A model generated the notes under the pieces. It saw only the letters and a list, made by a program, of their open reading frames with translations, ran no database searches and was not told the DNA's origin. A stretch of DNA of 64,000 nucleotides, from contig OX638131.1 in the NCBI GenBank assembly GCA_951804985.1, positions 37,665,544-37,729,543 on the forward strand, in the 5' to 3' direction. Positions 44,601-49,272 of the stretch are shown here, one piece after another (position 1 is the first letter of the stretch; every line of letters starts with the position of its first letter). The position numbers and the translations under genes are program-made. The stretch comes from Dryomyza anilis. Its lineage: Eukaryota > Arthropoda > Insecta > Diptera > Dryomyzidae.

Positions 44601-46644
44601 GGTTCAAGCCTGGACTGGGGCTAACAACATCTTTTCACAGAAACATTTTTCTATACCGCGCTACCTCTCAGCAGTAAATGGCAAACCGCCGAGAGTAAAA
44701 ACATTGCCTATGAAAAGCTCTCTCCCGCCGTTCGGATTCTGCAATAAACTATAGGTCCCACCACGTTGAGTACAAATATAACACGCACAGCTCAAAATGG
44801 TGAGAGAGTTCGGCCTAAGTTCTTATAGAATTGTAGTGCCAAACTATTATTATTATTATTAATATACCAGTATATATTATACTTGGATACAATCCAATAA
44901 ATTCCACGTCACATACAAAATCCATTAAGAGAAATATTACGAAATCACGTATTCAAGAAAACTCGAAATTCCAAACAACATAAAAAAAATAAAATTTTTA
45001 CATAGATAATAATTGTTTTGATGGGCTTGATTCGATGCCCGTGTAGAACACACGACCTGGTGGGATCAGGCCACGTTTTTACCTCGAACACTTACCATTG
45101 TAATACCTTTACAAGGCCCGGCCTTAATGTGCAAATTGTATTCCATCATAGGCCGAATATAGATAATGTAGACAGTGCGGCCGCTTCTTTCGACACATCA
45201 AATATGTGATCATTCGAACGGAGGTGAAATGATATGCCCAGAACATCAATATCAGCTGACTCCTTAATATCTACAGCACCCATATTAAGGGGAGGGAGGG
45301 GTGAATTCATTATTTTGTGAGATAGCATACAACATTCGGTCTATATATTCTTAAACTACGTTAACAAATAAAATAAACGTGTATCTCAGTTTTTCTAGAT
45401 CAATTCATTAAATGGTTTTATATGCATTTGAAAAGCAAGTGCATATCAAATTTTTGATAGAACATTTGAAAAAAGTTGGATGTGCTCTTAGCTGAGACAT
45501 CACTGAGTATGAATATGAAAATGAAAATGACTATTCGATATTTATTCGTTTTGCATTTAACAAATTTGAATTGATTTTTAAAATATCTCATAGTACCATT
45601 TCAAATGGGAATAAAACCTGTACATAAATTGATATTTTAAAAAACCGTTTTTATATCCATACTCAGAGAGATCGCAGCTATAAAAGTATTCCTCAAAAAA
45701 AAAATTATTATGAAAATTTTTTTTCGTTGAATATAATAATTTCTACAAATATTCGAACCACATACATATATCTCACTCCAATCAATTATTTAAAATAGAA
45801 CATACTACTCGAGCAATCAACCTTATTAAACTGAACCAATAGCAATTATTTAAATTGGAACCTTCCGAGCCATCAACCTAATTAAAATTAACCCGAACAT
45901 GTCCAGTTTCGTGTTAGTGTCCCGCAAAGGTTGCCGCGTGATTTACACGCCTCATTAGACGTCGCACAACAAATCGTTTTCGCATTTGCAACACGATATG
46001 TATATCGCACACTGGCATAAATCTCACCGAGCCGCTACTCAATTTTCCACAAATTTATTGAGGCAATTCAATAAATTGCAATTTTATGGCGCGATTCAAC
46101 TGACATTTCGAATGACATCTCGATGGCGATCGGCAGCCAGCCAGGCAGGCAGTCATTCAGCCATTCAACCAGCAGATCAACAGCCTACGCGCCACAATAA
46201 ATAAATGTTTGAAAATAAGTTGCAATTTTATTTATTTTTTTTGTAAATGAAAAATAAAATGTTATTTTTATTCAAATTTGTTTTATTTCGCATGCAGTGC
46301 GACACTTTAATGTTGGTTAATTGGCCATTCGACCATTAAATGTTGGCAGCAATGCGTTCTTGTTATGGGAATGGTTTTTATGTAAAGTTTGGATATTTTT
46401 TTTATTGTAAAAATTGTTTTTCTTTTTTTTTGCAGTTTATGGCAAACGCGTCATTTCACGCTCCTGTTTCTACGAGGACATCGGCGATCCCATGGACAAG
46501 TGCGCCCGTGAAACCACCTCGTCCTACATCAAGACCCTCTATTGCCAGACGTGCAACAGCGACGGTTGCAATGGCGCCGCCGCATATGCGCCCCTGGCGG
46601 CGTTAGTGCTGCTGCCAGTGGTATTGCTTAAGTTATTAAAGTAA
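12538..46644 (+). CDS. Secreted GPI-anchored Ly6/QVR-type three-finger protein (three exons)
   Basis: Coding parts are 12538-12598, 25607-25792 and 46436-46644 (456 nt, 151 residues). All junctions obey GT-AG, and both introns are phase 1. Residues 1-20 form a signal peptide (hydrophobic LVLAALLLFVITC, likely cut near CNA-A). The mature domain has ten cysteines (27, 30, 40, 61, 76, 93, 105, 119, 122, 127), starting C-W-R-C and ending D-G-C-N-G, the Ly6/QVR pattern. N60-C-T is an N-glycosylation sequon. After CNGAAA comes a hydrophobic tail (APLAALVLLPVVLLKLLK) typical of GPI attachment. Known fly relatives sit on the cell surface and act in ion-channel regulation, septate junctions or trafficking; which of these applies here cannot be told. 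I cannot assign a specific orthologue. The introns are unusually large and packed with transposons. Confidence 0.9.
13795..13960. repeat. Degenerate GGTTCCGG tandem repeat
   Basis: GGTTCCGGTTCTTATTCC-type units recur. The minus strand reads as Asn/Arg-rich nonsense (NRNRN, NKNRN), which explains the open frame there. It is a simple repeat, not a gene. Confidence 0.7.
14398..14690. mobile_element. TIR MITE, family M3, copy 1
   Basis: The 293-bp element has termini TACACACAGAA and TCTGTGTGTA. It shares interior text with copy 2 at 14811-15102: CGAAATTGGTT, then CGACTAAGCGGTTGA(A/G)AGAACC, in the same order and orientation. No frame. The flanking TA suggests a Tc1/mariner-type target, which is tentative. 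Confidence 0.8.
14811..15102. mobile_element. TIR MITE, family M3, copy 2
   Basis: The 292-bp element begins TACACACAGAAAAC and ends ATTCTGTGTGTA. It lies 120 bp after copy 1 in the same orientation. The interior is diverged but collinear with copy 1. The phrase GTTGGTTGGTGCAACA near its right end recalls family Q (4340-5390). Confidence 0.8.
15866..16450. repeat. GATATCG family element (family D), degraded copy
   Basis: The left end TTAGCCATGTCTCGAAGCTC matches the termini of the better copy at 43971-44512 (CAGTCTGCCATGTTTCGGAG). The interior has TATATCG/ATATCG phrases, and the right part has CTCGTTACGA and CTCGAAGCTATATCGAAACG. Non-coding. Confidence 0.55.
16555..16755. mobile_element. DD41D-derived MITE, partial fold-back
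   Basis: This is the right half of the fold-back type seen whole at 22053-22318: TCGTATATCTTTTCATTATG, CTTACTGAAGAGAAATGTC, then CTTTTGTAGCGTCCCTGTTG. It ends with two TIRs in a row (GAAAAACCCTTG, then GAAAACCCTTTA). The left arm is missing. Confidence 0.7.
16756..17454. other. Intron DNA, nothing recognised
   Basis: AT-rich, with no frame and no repeat that I can place. Confidence 0.35.
17455..17848. mobile_element. TIR MITE, family M2, second copy
   Basis: The 394-bp element has termini CTACCCTAGTAGAAAT and, at the right, ATGTCTACTAGGGTAG: 15 of 16 positions match as inverted repeats. Interior phrases GATCATTGCC and GATCGGG match the style of the 10738-11126 element. Non-coding. Confidence 0.8.
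17849..19339. other. Intron DNA, nothing recognised
   Basis: AT-rich, with no supported exon, RNA gene or repeat. Confidence 0.35.
19340..20240. repeat. Interspersed repeat family H, shorter copy
   Basis: The left end GATAGAAAAGATTTGTTTGA and the right end GCAAAATTATGTTTGGGAGA followed by GCCC match, in the same order, the ends of the stretch 37229-38945. The interior has many TATGTTT/AAACATA phrases. No frame. Confidence 0.65.
20820..21140. promoter_or_regulatory. Candidate conserved non-coding block in intron 1
   Basis: The base composition is more even than the flanks, and non-repetitive words are present (TTATCGACCATAG, CATAATTACGAC, AACTATAATTAAATTGCA). It has no copy elsewhere in the window. 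This is the look of a fly cis-regulatory block, but it is inference only; I cannot compare genomes. Confidence 0.2.
21361..21490. repeat. MITE family M2 fragment
   Basis: CATGTAGAAATTTGCCCTAT and later ATTGATCA/TTGGTCAGG text resemble the left part of the 17455-17848 element. The right terminus is lost. Confidence 0.45.
21590..21860. repeat. GATATCG family D fragment
   Basis: It contains ACACGATATAAAATGATATC, TAGATATCGATG and GCGATATCGATGCGAT, like 26100-26465 and 43971-44512. Both termini are degraded. Confidence 0.5.
22053..22318. mobile_element. Fold-back MITE derived from the DD41D element
   Basis: The left TIR AAGGGTTTTTCAACAGGGAC is preceded by TA. Positions 22137-22180 and 22229-22272 form a perfect 44-bp inverted repeat that includes the start region of the transposase (CATTTCATGATGG) on both arms. 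The right side ends CTTTTGTAGCACTCTTATTG. It matches the left end of the 8052-8968 element, so it arose by inverted duplication of that end. Its right edge abuts a Helitron remnant. Confidence 0.85.
22321..22415 (+). mobile_element. Helitron 3'-end fragment
   Basis: The last 36 bases read TTGGCACGGGCAACGC then TGTGAAAGGGTCCAGCTAG and are followed by T. They match the 3' end of the complete Helitron at 48003-51713 (GGGTCCAGCTAG after a GCACG hairpin). The hairpin is imperfect here. The 5' part is absent. Confidence 0.75.
22422..22478. repeat. (TTTTA)n simple repeat
   Basis: ATTTTATTTTATTTTATTTT-type pentanucleotide run. Confidence 0.85.
22486..23330 (+). repeat. Family A/C interspersed repeat, long copy
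   Basis: It begins TATACCCTACACCTATGAGG with a small hairpin (GTACAGGGTATA). Next come the TATATATTCTTGATCAGCAT core, a (CTGT)n run, GGACACGCCCACCTCCCATA and TTCCCAACTCG. Late in the copy is GGTGTAGGGTATTCCATAGT followed by CGGGCCCGACCGACTATA. The same parts recur at 1, 5391, 24060, 53640, 54200 and 61172. No coding frame. The class is not assigned. Confidence 0.65.
22618..22690. repeat. (CTGT)n microsatellite inside the family A/C repeat
   Basis: A run of CTGT units is followed by three GCTGTCTT-like octamers. It makes a minus-strand frame read DRQTDRQTD, which is not a protein. Confidence 0.9.
23455..23468 (-). promoter_or_regulatory. Candidate CTCF-type insulator site
   Basis: The minus strand reads CACTAGATGGCGCC, which matches the fly CTCF core (AGATGGCGC with upstream CACTAG). 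The neighbourhood 23380-23600 is non-repetitive and GC-richer than its flanks. It lies in intron 1. This is a motif match only. Confidence 0.4.
23606..23810 (+). mobile_element. tRNA-derived SINE, family S1, copy lacking the 3' third
   Basis: The head has A-box TAGCTCAGTGGTTAGTGCG and B-box GGTTCAAGCC, then the usual body to GGCAATAAACTGTA. There it stops abruptly, without the CACGCACAGCTC segment or the (ATT)n tail. Loss of the 3' part is unusual for a SINE and suggests later deletion. Confidence 0.85.
24060..24245 (+). repeat. Family A/C fragment
   Basis: GTGGGCGTGATCCGTCCACA, ATACGACGTAAATTTCTGAT and TTTCCCAACTCGTTTTTTT match the right part of 22486-23330. Confidence 0.6.
24830..25045 (-). 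repeat. GATATCG family D right-end fragment
   Basis: It ends GGCATCGGAGGTATTCGGGA followed by CATGCCAGACTGAAC, which resembles the right terminus at 44485-44512 (CGGAGGTTTTCGAGACATGG). The rest is degraded. Confidence 0.5.
25607..25792 (+). CDS. Ly6/QVR gene exon 2: first half of the three-finger domain
   Basis: The acceptor TTTTTCTAG ends at 25606; the donor is A|GTAAGTCT at 25793. The 186-nt exon supplies residues 21-82, with cysteines 27, 30, 40, 61 and 76. It includes the CWRC opening, the EFCNDPFNP block, the sequon NCT and PVCKKLVQE. Base composition is much more GC-rich than the intron. Both edges are phase 1, so the exon is symmetrical. A 61-codon frame on the opposite strand is a shadow. 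Confidence 0.9.
26100..26465. repeat. GATATCG family D fragment
   Basis: It contains CACACGATATATCGGATCCG, GTAGATATCGATACG, GCTACGAGAT and CTCCGAGACGTCGCAGACTA near the right end. Comparable to the right half of 43971-44512. Confidence 0.55.
26553..26803 (-). mobile_element. tRNA-derived SINE, family S1, copy with internal deletion
   Basis: On the minus strand the head (CGCGGTAGCTCAGTGGTTAG) runs only to GCGAGCCGAAA and then joins directly to the body at AACATTTTTCTATACC. About 59 bp are missing, including the whole B-box. The junction falls at a short TTTC microhomology. Body and 3' end are otherwise normal. Without a B-box it should not be transcribable by polymerase III. Confidence 0.85.
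26820..27135. repeat. GATATCG family D, left-part copy
   Basis: It begins CCGCCATGTTCCGGAGCCCT and continues with TACGATATTTAAATATTTAT, TCGATATCGTTCTG and GACAGAACGCTTCGAAATCT, collinear with 43971-44260. The right end is missing. Confidence 0.65.
27379..29140 (-). mobile_element. LINE (Jockey/CR1-type), 5'-truncated and mutated
   Basis: The poly(A) end appears as the T run 27379-27390. Read on the minus strand the order is reverse transcriptase, C-terminal domain, short 3' UTR and poly(A). The 3' terminus (GCGTTGGTTAATTTGT plus A-run) is shared with 55803-56144. The endonuclease domain and ORF1 are absent, as expected for a 5'-truncated insertion. Confidence 0.85.
27466..29130 (-). pseudogene. 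Reverse transcriptase of a Jockey/CR1-type LINE, frameshifted
   Basis: The enzyme would copy LINE RNA at a nicked target. Visible RT blocks, in order, are: NKASGPDGISAHVLK; NYRPIAICSALSKVMG; DRQYGFRRTRSTGDL; ALDISKAFDRVWH; SGVPQGSVLSPSLF; and the active-site box FADDS. These lie in one minus-strand frame (27956-29107). An upstream piece (MNGQTFTDPVDKANLL) is in another frame near 28940-29130. The C-terminal segment (FFSRTIRLWNNLPASVFP) lies in a third frame at 27466-27867. At least two frameshifts break it. A YADD-like FADD is normal for this group. Family is given only to superfamily level. Confidence 0.85.
29634..29692. repeat. (TTTA)n microsatellite
   Basis: TTATTTATTTATTTATTTAT run of about 14 units. 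Confidence 0.95.
29693..29999. other. Intron DNA, nothing recognised
   Basis: Very AT-rich; no frame or repeat assigned. Confidence 0.35.
30000..30520 (-). mobile_element. Probable solo LTR flanked by a direct repeat
   Basis: CATAATACGT occurs at 30000-30009 and again at 30511-30520 and encloses about 500 bp that is markedly GC-richer than the surroundings. On the minus strand the enclosed part begins TGTAACGACGACCCACAG and ends near GAATTGTTGTAATA, so the ends are short imperfect inverted repeats of retroviral type. An internal AATAAATTGC could serve as polyadenylation signal. The other terminus has TA where TG/CA would be expected. A DNA transposon with an 8-10-bp duplication remains possible. 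Confidence 0.5.
30690..31030. repeat. Family Q repeat, shorter copy
   Basis: Collinear with 4340-5390: AACGAATCAGTTGAGGCAAC, GAACAGTAAGAA, TTGGTAATGTTA and GAATGAATATTCG-like end text. It lacks the 37-bp-arm hairpin found in the longer copy. Confidence 0.55.
31190..31472 (+). repeat. Family K repeat
   Basis: GAAGTTCCCTC, GCACTCTACAG, GCGACTTCACTTCACTGCAG and GAGCGCAACGAG recur in the same order at 35660-35935 and 35938-36260. Non-coding; class unassigned. A DD41D fold-back is inserted directly after it. Confidence 0.65.
31477..31781. mobile_element. Fold-back MITE derived from the DD41D element, long arms
   Basis: It is flanked by TA. Arms at about 31516-31613 and 31690-31779 are nearly complementary over roughly 90 bp and carry the transposase leader (CTCTTCAGTAAGG). 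The spacer holds N-terminal transposase text (CAACAACGAGTCGAAATTAT). The left end has two TIRs in a row: first the right-end type (CAATAAGAGCGCTGCAAAAG), then the left-end type (CAACAGGGACGCTACAAAAG), showing it is a rearranged composite. Confidence 0.85.
31782..32384. other. Intron DNA, nothing recognised
   Basis: AT-rich with long A/T runs; no frame or repeat assigned. Confidence 0.35.
32385..33325. repeat. Large hairpin followed by tandem copies (CGCCCTTTTGGCATGACA repeat)
   Basis: The left arm (about 32397-32520) and right arm (about 32660-32790) are inverted copies. Both have GTCATGCCAAAAGGGCGAA (or its complement), GCCATAACTTTTTATTGGTA and TGAGATAAAATAGTGGTATA. A second copy of the right arm follows at a 126-bp offset (about 32800-32910). 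A third, more diverged, lies at 33015-33130. A last CGCCCCTTTGGCATGACA is at about 33307-33324. No frame. Confidence 0.8.
33610..33895 (-). repeat. Family K-related repeat
   Basis: ACTACGTCTTGTTTGTGTTT, CAAGCATGGAGACGGCGACA and GTCTTGAAGTGGGATTCAAA match 36380-36545. This is the opposite-end segment of the same dispersed family. Confidence 0.55.
33896..34534. other. Intron DNA, nothing recognised
   Basis: No exon or repeat assigned. Confidence 0.3.
34535..34800. promoter_or_regulatory. Candidate intronic enhancer
   Basis: Non-repetitive, GC-richer block with clustered homeodomain-type sites (TTAATTGC, CCAATTAATTAAG, TTTTAATTGATTGATCG) and CAGCAACAGCAGCAGC. No copy elsewhere in the window. 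This composition resembles fly enhancers, but the assignment is inference; it needs cross-species alignment. Confidence 0.25.
35660..36260 (+). repeat. Family K repeat, two tandem copies
   Basis: GCACAAATGTATTTGGAGTT and GCACAAATGTATTTGAAGTT start the two copies about 280 bp apart. Both continue with CAATGACAGTCGAAAGTATT, GTGTCTCTAGGCGACTTCAC and a GAGCGCAACGAGAAACGAGT end. A third copy is at 31190. Confidence 0.8.
36300..36545 (-). repeat. Family K-related repeat
   Basis: GACAGTACTTGGTGCTTTGT, CAAGCATAGAGTTGACGATA and GTCTTGAAGTGGGTTTCACA match 33610-33895. Confidence 0.6.
36853..36905. repeat. Short tandem repeat (GCAACGGATCTATG)
   Basis: GCAACGGATCTATG occurs three times in about 50 bp with small insertions between copies, followed by one diverged GGTATCTATG. 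Confidence 0.9.
37229..38945. repeat. Family H repeat, long copy with a nested SINE
   Basis: The left end ACACGGATAGAAAAGATTTG and right end GCAAAATTATGTTTGGGAGA..GCAGCGTGTATAG bound the copy. The shorter relative is at 19340-20240. Repeated TACGAAGTTGACAC / TACAAAGTTGACAC phrases occur at 37690-37830. A SINE of family S2 is inserted at 37938-38133. Confidence 0.6.
37938..38133 (-). mobile_element. tRNA-derived SINE, family S2, with target-site duplication
   Basis: On the minus strand a tRNA-like head (GCCGGCCTCAGCAGTCC, GAGGTAGCGCGCTGGACTTG) is followed by the canonical B-box GGTTCGAATCC (38068-38078). A body and a poly(A) tail (T run 37941-37954) follow. TTGTGTT flanks it at 37931-37937 and 38134-38140, a clean 7-bp duplication. 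The anticodon-loop position reads TGC, suggesting a tRNA-Ala-like ancestor. It differs in body and tail from family S1. Confidence 0.85.
39400..39800 (-). repeat. Family X repeat (AAACACTT-rich)
   Basis: Reverse-complement match to 55342-55660: CAAACACTTTAGTGTTTG near its end and repeated GGAAACACTT(C/T)..ATATTTGT(C/G)GG. The degenerate about 30-bp tandem units keep several frames open, giving spurious peptides rich in KHFK/GNT. Confidence 0.6.
39801..43465. other. Intron DNA, mostly unassigned
   Basis: No exon is recognised. A small GATATCG-rich patch lies at 40235-40345. A less repetitive patch with (GAC)n lies at 41850-42000. The rest is AT-rich single-copy-looking sequence. Confidence 0.35.
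43466..43970. repeat. GATATCG family D, partial copy abutting the next
   Basis: It starts CCCAGTCTGCCATATCTCAG and continues CGATCACTACTAATTT, AATATTTATCACATCGATATCGC and GATACGATATCGATCC. It ends CGACAGGATC, where the full copy begins. Confidence 0.7.
43971..44512. mobile_element. GATATCG family D element, most complete copy
   Basis: About 540 bp with inverted ends: CCCAGTCTGCCATGTTTCGG at the left and CGAGACATGGCAGACGGG at the right. Clustered ATATCG/CGATATCG words throughout (TTCGATATCGTTTCGATTTC, GATCCGATATCGTG) make it strongly self-complementary. No frame. Relatives lie at 773, 15866, 21590, 24830, 26100, 26820 and 43466. Class unassigned. Confidence 0.7.
44542..44862 (+). mobile_element. 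tRNA-derived SINE, family S1, full-length copy
   Basis: The head has a short tandem duplication (CGCGGTAGCCGCGGTAGCTC). A-box and B-box GGTTCAAGCC are present. The body is complete, and the tail is (ATT)n at 44845-44862. It differs from the others by scattered substitutions. Confidence 0.9.
45015..45345 (-). mobile_element. LINE fragment, same family as 27379-29140
   Basis: On the minus strand it reads LPPLNMGAVDI..ADIDVLGISF, matching the end of the RT frame at 27956-29107 (LPPLNMGTVDI..ALDVLGISI). It then skips to text homologous to 27640-27930. Several internal deletions are present. Confidence 0.75.
45346..45879. other. Intron DNA
   Basis: 45348-45405 resembles 7430-7500. The remainder is unassigned. 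Confidence 0.35.
45880..46210. promoter_or_regulatory. Candidate regulatory block just before exon 3
   Basis: A non-repetitive GC-richer block ends 225 bp before the exon. Words such as TTGCCGCGTGATTTACACGC, CTCATTAGACGTCGC and CAATAAATTGCAATTTTATG have no copy elsewhere in the window. An 72-codon frame inside (45986-46204) has no recognisable motif and is not called as a gene. Assignment as an enhancer is inference. Confidence 0.2.
46436..46644 (+). CDS. Ly6/QVR gene exon 3: second half of the domain and GPI signal
   Basis: The acceptor TTTTTTTTTGCAG ends at 46435; the stop TAA is at 46642-46644. The exon supplies residues 83-151. Cysteines 93, 105, 119, 122 and 127 complete the ten. The LYCQTCNSDGCNG motif closes the domain. 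The likely GPI attachment residue is N128 or G129, followed by AAAYAP and a 15-residue hydrophobic stretch. GC content is high. Longer frames starting upstream (46340 or 46414) read through the intron's pyrimidine tract and are not real. Confidence 0.9.
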
Positions 46645-47170
46645 ATTTGTGTTGAATAATTTAAAATTCAAAAAAACTAAGTTATTTAGATTTTTCTATA
46701 TTTTTGACATCTTTGTTTATTTTTTTTTTTTTGTTTCCAATTGGTTGGCACAACATCACAGTTCGAGATGGCTTTTTATCCTCACAAAATATGTTAATAT
46801 TATTTTTAAGTCTAATTGCTAAAATGCTTTGCGAAATGTATTCTCCGAAACCTAAATTCTTAACGTACAAAAATATCTAGTTTATCACTCATCGCGCACT
46901 TAACAATATTTCATTTCCGTAATACTTAGTCTAAAATGTCTTGAAATGCATTAATAAAATTGTTTAATACATTTAAAAAATAAATATATTTTCAACTATT
47001 TAAAAAAAAACTTGTAAACCTTTTCTAAGTGTCCTTAGTTAATAGCTTGACTATTTTGCGAAGCGACAGCAACTCGTAATTTCGTACTTTCGTAATTAAT
47101 AATGTATTAAAATGTAATAGTGCTTAAAATGTGTATTTAATAAATAATTATATATAAATAAATTAATTTG
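46645..47170 (+). other. 3' UTR of the Ly6/QVR gene (extent uncertain)
   Basis: AT-rich, no frame. The first clear AATAAA is at 46953-46958, with a T/A-rich run after it. Another cluster of AATAAAT lies at 47139-47180. The transcript end is therefore probably near 46975 or 47190. Confidence 0.45.
46953..46958 (+). terminator. Candidate polyadenylation signal
   Basis: AATAAA 309 bp after the stop codon of the Ly6/QVR gene, the first exact match in the 3' region. Confidence 0.45.
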
Positions 47171-48026
47171 AGATAATAAATAGTATATAATCTAATTGAT
47201 TGTTTTTATGTTTATAAAACGAATTCATCAATAACCCAGAAAAAAATCCCAGAAAAACGTCAACCACGACCGAAAAATTCAAATACTCAAATCTTTGAAA
47301 TAACGACTGATTTGGAATTTTAAATATCTGAATCTAAATATCTAAAAAGAAATGTCTATTCCGTTAACGGTGACGTATAAACAATACTGATATAGTTACG
47401 TTACAATGCACTATGTACACGGAGGGAAATACAATTCTAAAACTCGAGAAGAATTCGGTTAGAAAGAAAAATAGTAGAATTTTACTAATATCAATAAAAT
47501 ACTACTAAAATTCAAGAATTTGTCATCTGGATAACAAGAAAGCAAATTACTTAGTTGTTAAAAAAGTAAACAAACTTTATTCAACTGGATTTTCAGAAGT
47601 TAATTTATTGATTATTAAAAACCAAAAAGAACACGTAAAATTGTTGCTGTATTCATCGCAAAAAGAACACGTGTTCATGTATTGTTGTTGTTTTCATCGA
47701 TATTGCTCTGTCTGTAATATTAGCTCGTATGTTTTGTTTTGCGAGGTCGCCATCTGTTTATTAGTCTGCCTGTATGTCTGTTGAAAGTAACTAAGCCAAA
47801 ATTTTCTAGATATTCAGACATTAAGTTCTTAGGTATCAAAATAGTAACTAAGTACAATTTGTCTGGATTGCAAATTTTTGTTCTTCTTAGTTATCAAAAA
47901 ACGGCATGATATACAATGTTTGCATGTGTGTGTTTTCACGAATAGAGCAACAAAGCACAGCCAGACAAGCAAGCGTCTGTGTATGTATGAATGTTAAAGA
48001 TATCCTATTAATATAATAAATCTGTT

Positions 48027-48100
48027 TGTTCGTTTGTACGTTTGTACGTTTGTACGTTTGTACGTTTGTACGTTTGTACGTTTGTACGTTTGTACGTTTG
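48027..48100. repeat. (GTTTGTAC)n array in the Helitron
   Basis: About nine octamers GTTTGTAC/CGTTTGTA follow directly on the Helitron 5' end. Confidence 0.95.
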
Positions 48101-49213
48101 TTCCGCTTCTCCGTCTAAACGGCTGATCCGATTGTCTTGAAATTTTTACCACAGATGCAGTATGGTCTGGAAGGAATGATAGGCTATATATGGGCGGGAT
48201 TGGACAAAGAGGCGTGGCACCTCCCATACAACGTAAACTTTCAATGCGATATAACTCGGCACTTTCACCACCTACGAACATGAAACAAAAAACTCAAATA
48301 CAAAAAAAAAAATAAAAACAAAAAAGCAAAAGCACAAAACAAAACAAAAGCAAAAATACAAAAACAAAAGCAATCACGTTTGTTCCGCTTCTCCGTCTAA
48401 ACGGCTGATCCGATTGTCTTGAAATTTTTACCACAGATGCAGTATGGTCTGGAAGGAATGATAGGCTATATATGGGCGGGATTGGACAAAGAGGCGTGGC
48501 ACCTCCCATACAACCTAAACTTTCAATGCGATATAACTCGGCACTTTCACCACCTACGAACATGAAACAAAAAACTCAAATACAAAAAAAAAATTAAAAA
48601 CAAAAAAGCAAAAGCACAAAACAAAACAAAAGCAAAAATACAAAAACAAAAGCAATCACGTTTGTTCCGCTATCCGTCTAAACGGCTGATCCGATTTTCT
48701 TGAAATTTTTACCACAGATGCGGTATGGTCTGGAAGGAATGATAGGCTATATTTGGGCGGGATTGGACAAAGAGGCGTGGCACCTCTCATACAACCTTAA
48801 CTTTCAATACGATATAACTCGGCACTTTCACCAGCTACGAACATGAAACCAAAAACTCAAATACAAAAAAAAAATTAAAAGGAAAAAAGCAAAAGCACAA
48901 AACAAAACAAAAGCAAAAATACAAAAACAAAAGCAATCACTTTTGTTCCGCTTCTCCGTCTAAACGGCTGATCCGATTGTCTTGAAATTTTTACCACAGA
49001 TGCAGTATGGTCTGGAAGGAATGATAGGCTATATATGGGCGGGATTGGAAAAAGAGGCGTGGCACCTCCCATGCAACCTAAACACGATATAACTCGGCAC
49101 TATCACCAGCTACGAACATGAAACAAAAAAATCAAATACAAAAAAAAAATTTAAAAACAATAAAGCAAAAGCACAACACAAAACAAAAGCAAAAATACAA
49201 AAACAAAACCAAT
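48101..49213. repeat. Four tandem 282-bp units in the Helitron
   Basis: TTCCGC followed by CGTCTAAACGGCTGATCC starts units at 48101, 48383, 48665 and 48946. Each continues with TTGAAATTTTTACCACAGAT, GGTCTGGAAGGAATGATAGG and GAGGCGTGGCACCTC, then an A-rich stretch. Differences are few; the fourth unit has lost about 15 bp near 49084. Repeated minus-strand frames (MFVGGESAELYRIESL) come from the array and are not genes. Confidence 0.95.
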
Positions 49214-49272
49214 CACATAAAACCACAATCCAAACTAAATGAATACCAAAAAAAAGGAAAGAAAAAGAAAAA

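Larger units (their letters stand above)
25793..46435 (+). other. Intron 2 of the Ly6/QVR gene (20.6 kb)
   Basis: Donor GTAAGTCT; acceptor TCTTTTTTTTTGCAG with a long pyrimidine tract. It contains a LINE relic, a probable solo LTR, SINEs of two families, DD41D and family D repeats, and a large hairpin/tandem block. A few non-repetitive blocks may be regulatory (34535-34800, 45880-46210). No further exon is recognised. Confidence 0.8.

Noticed and set aside
46340..46606. 88-codon frame overlapping exon 3
   Set aside because: Different frame from the cysteine-rich exon; reads through the splice acceptor tract.
48101..49213. CRISPR array or gene family
   Set aside because: Direct 282-bp tandem units without unique spacers, inside a Helitron of a eukaryote.
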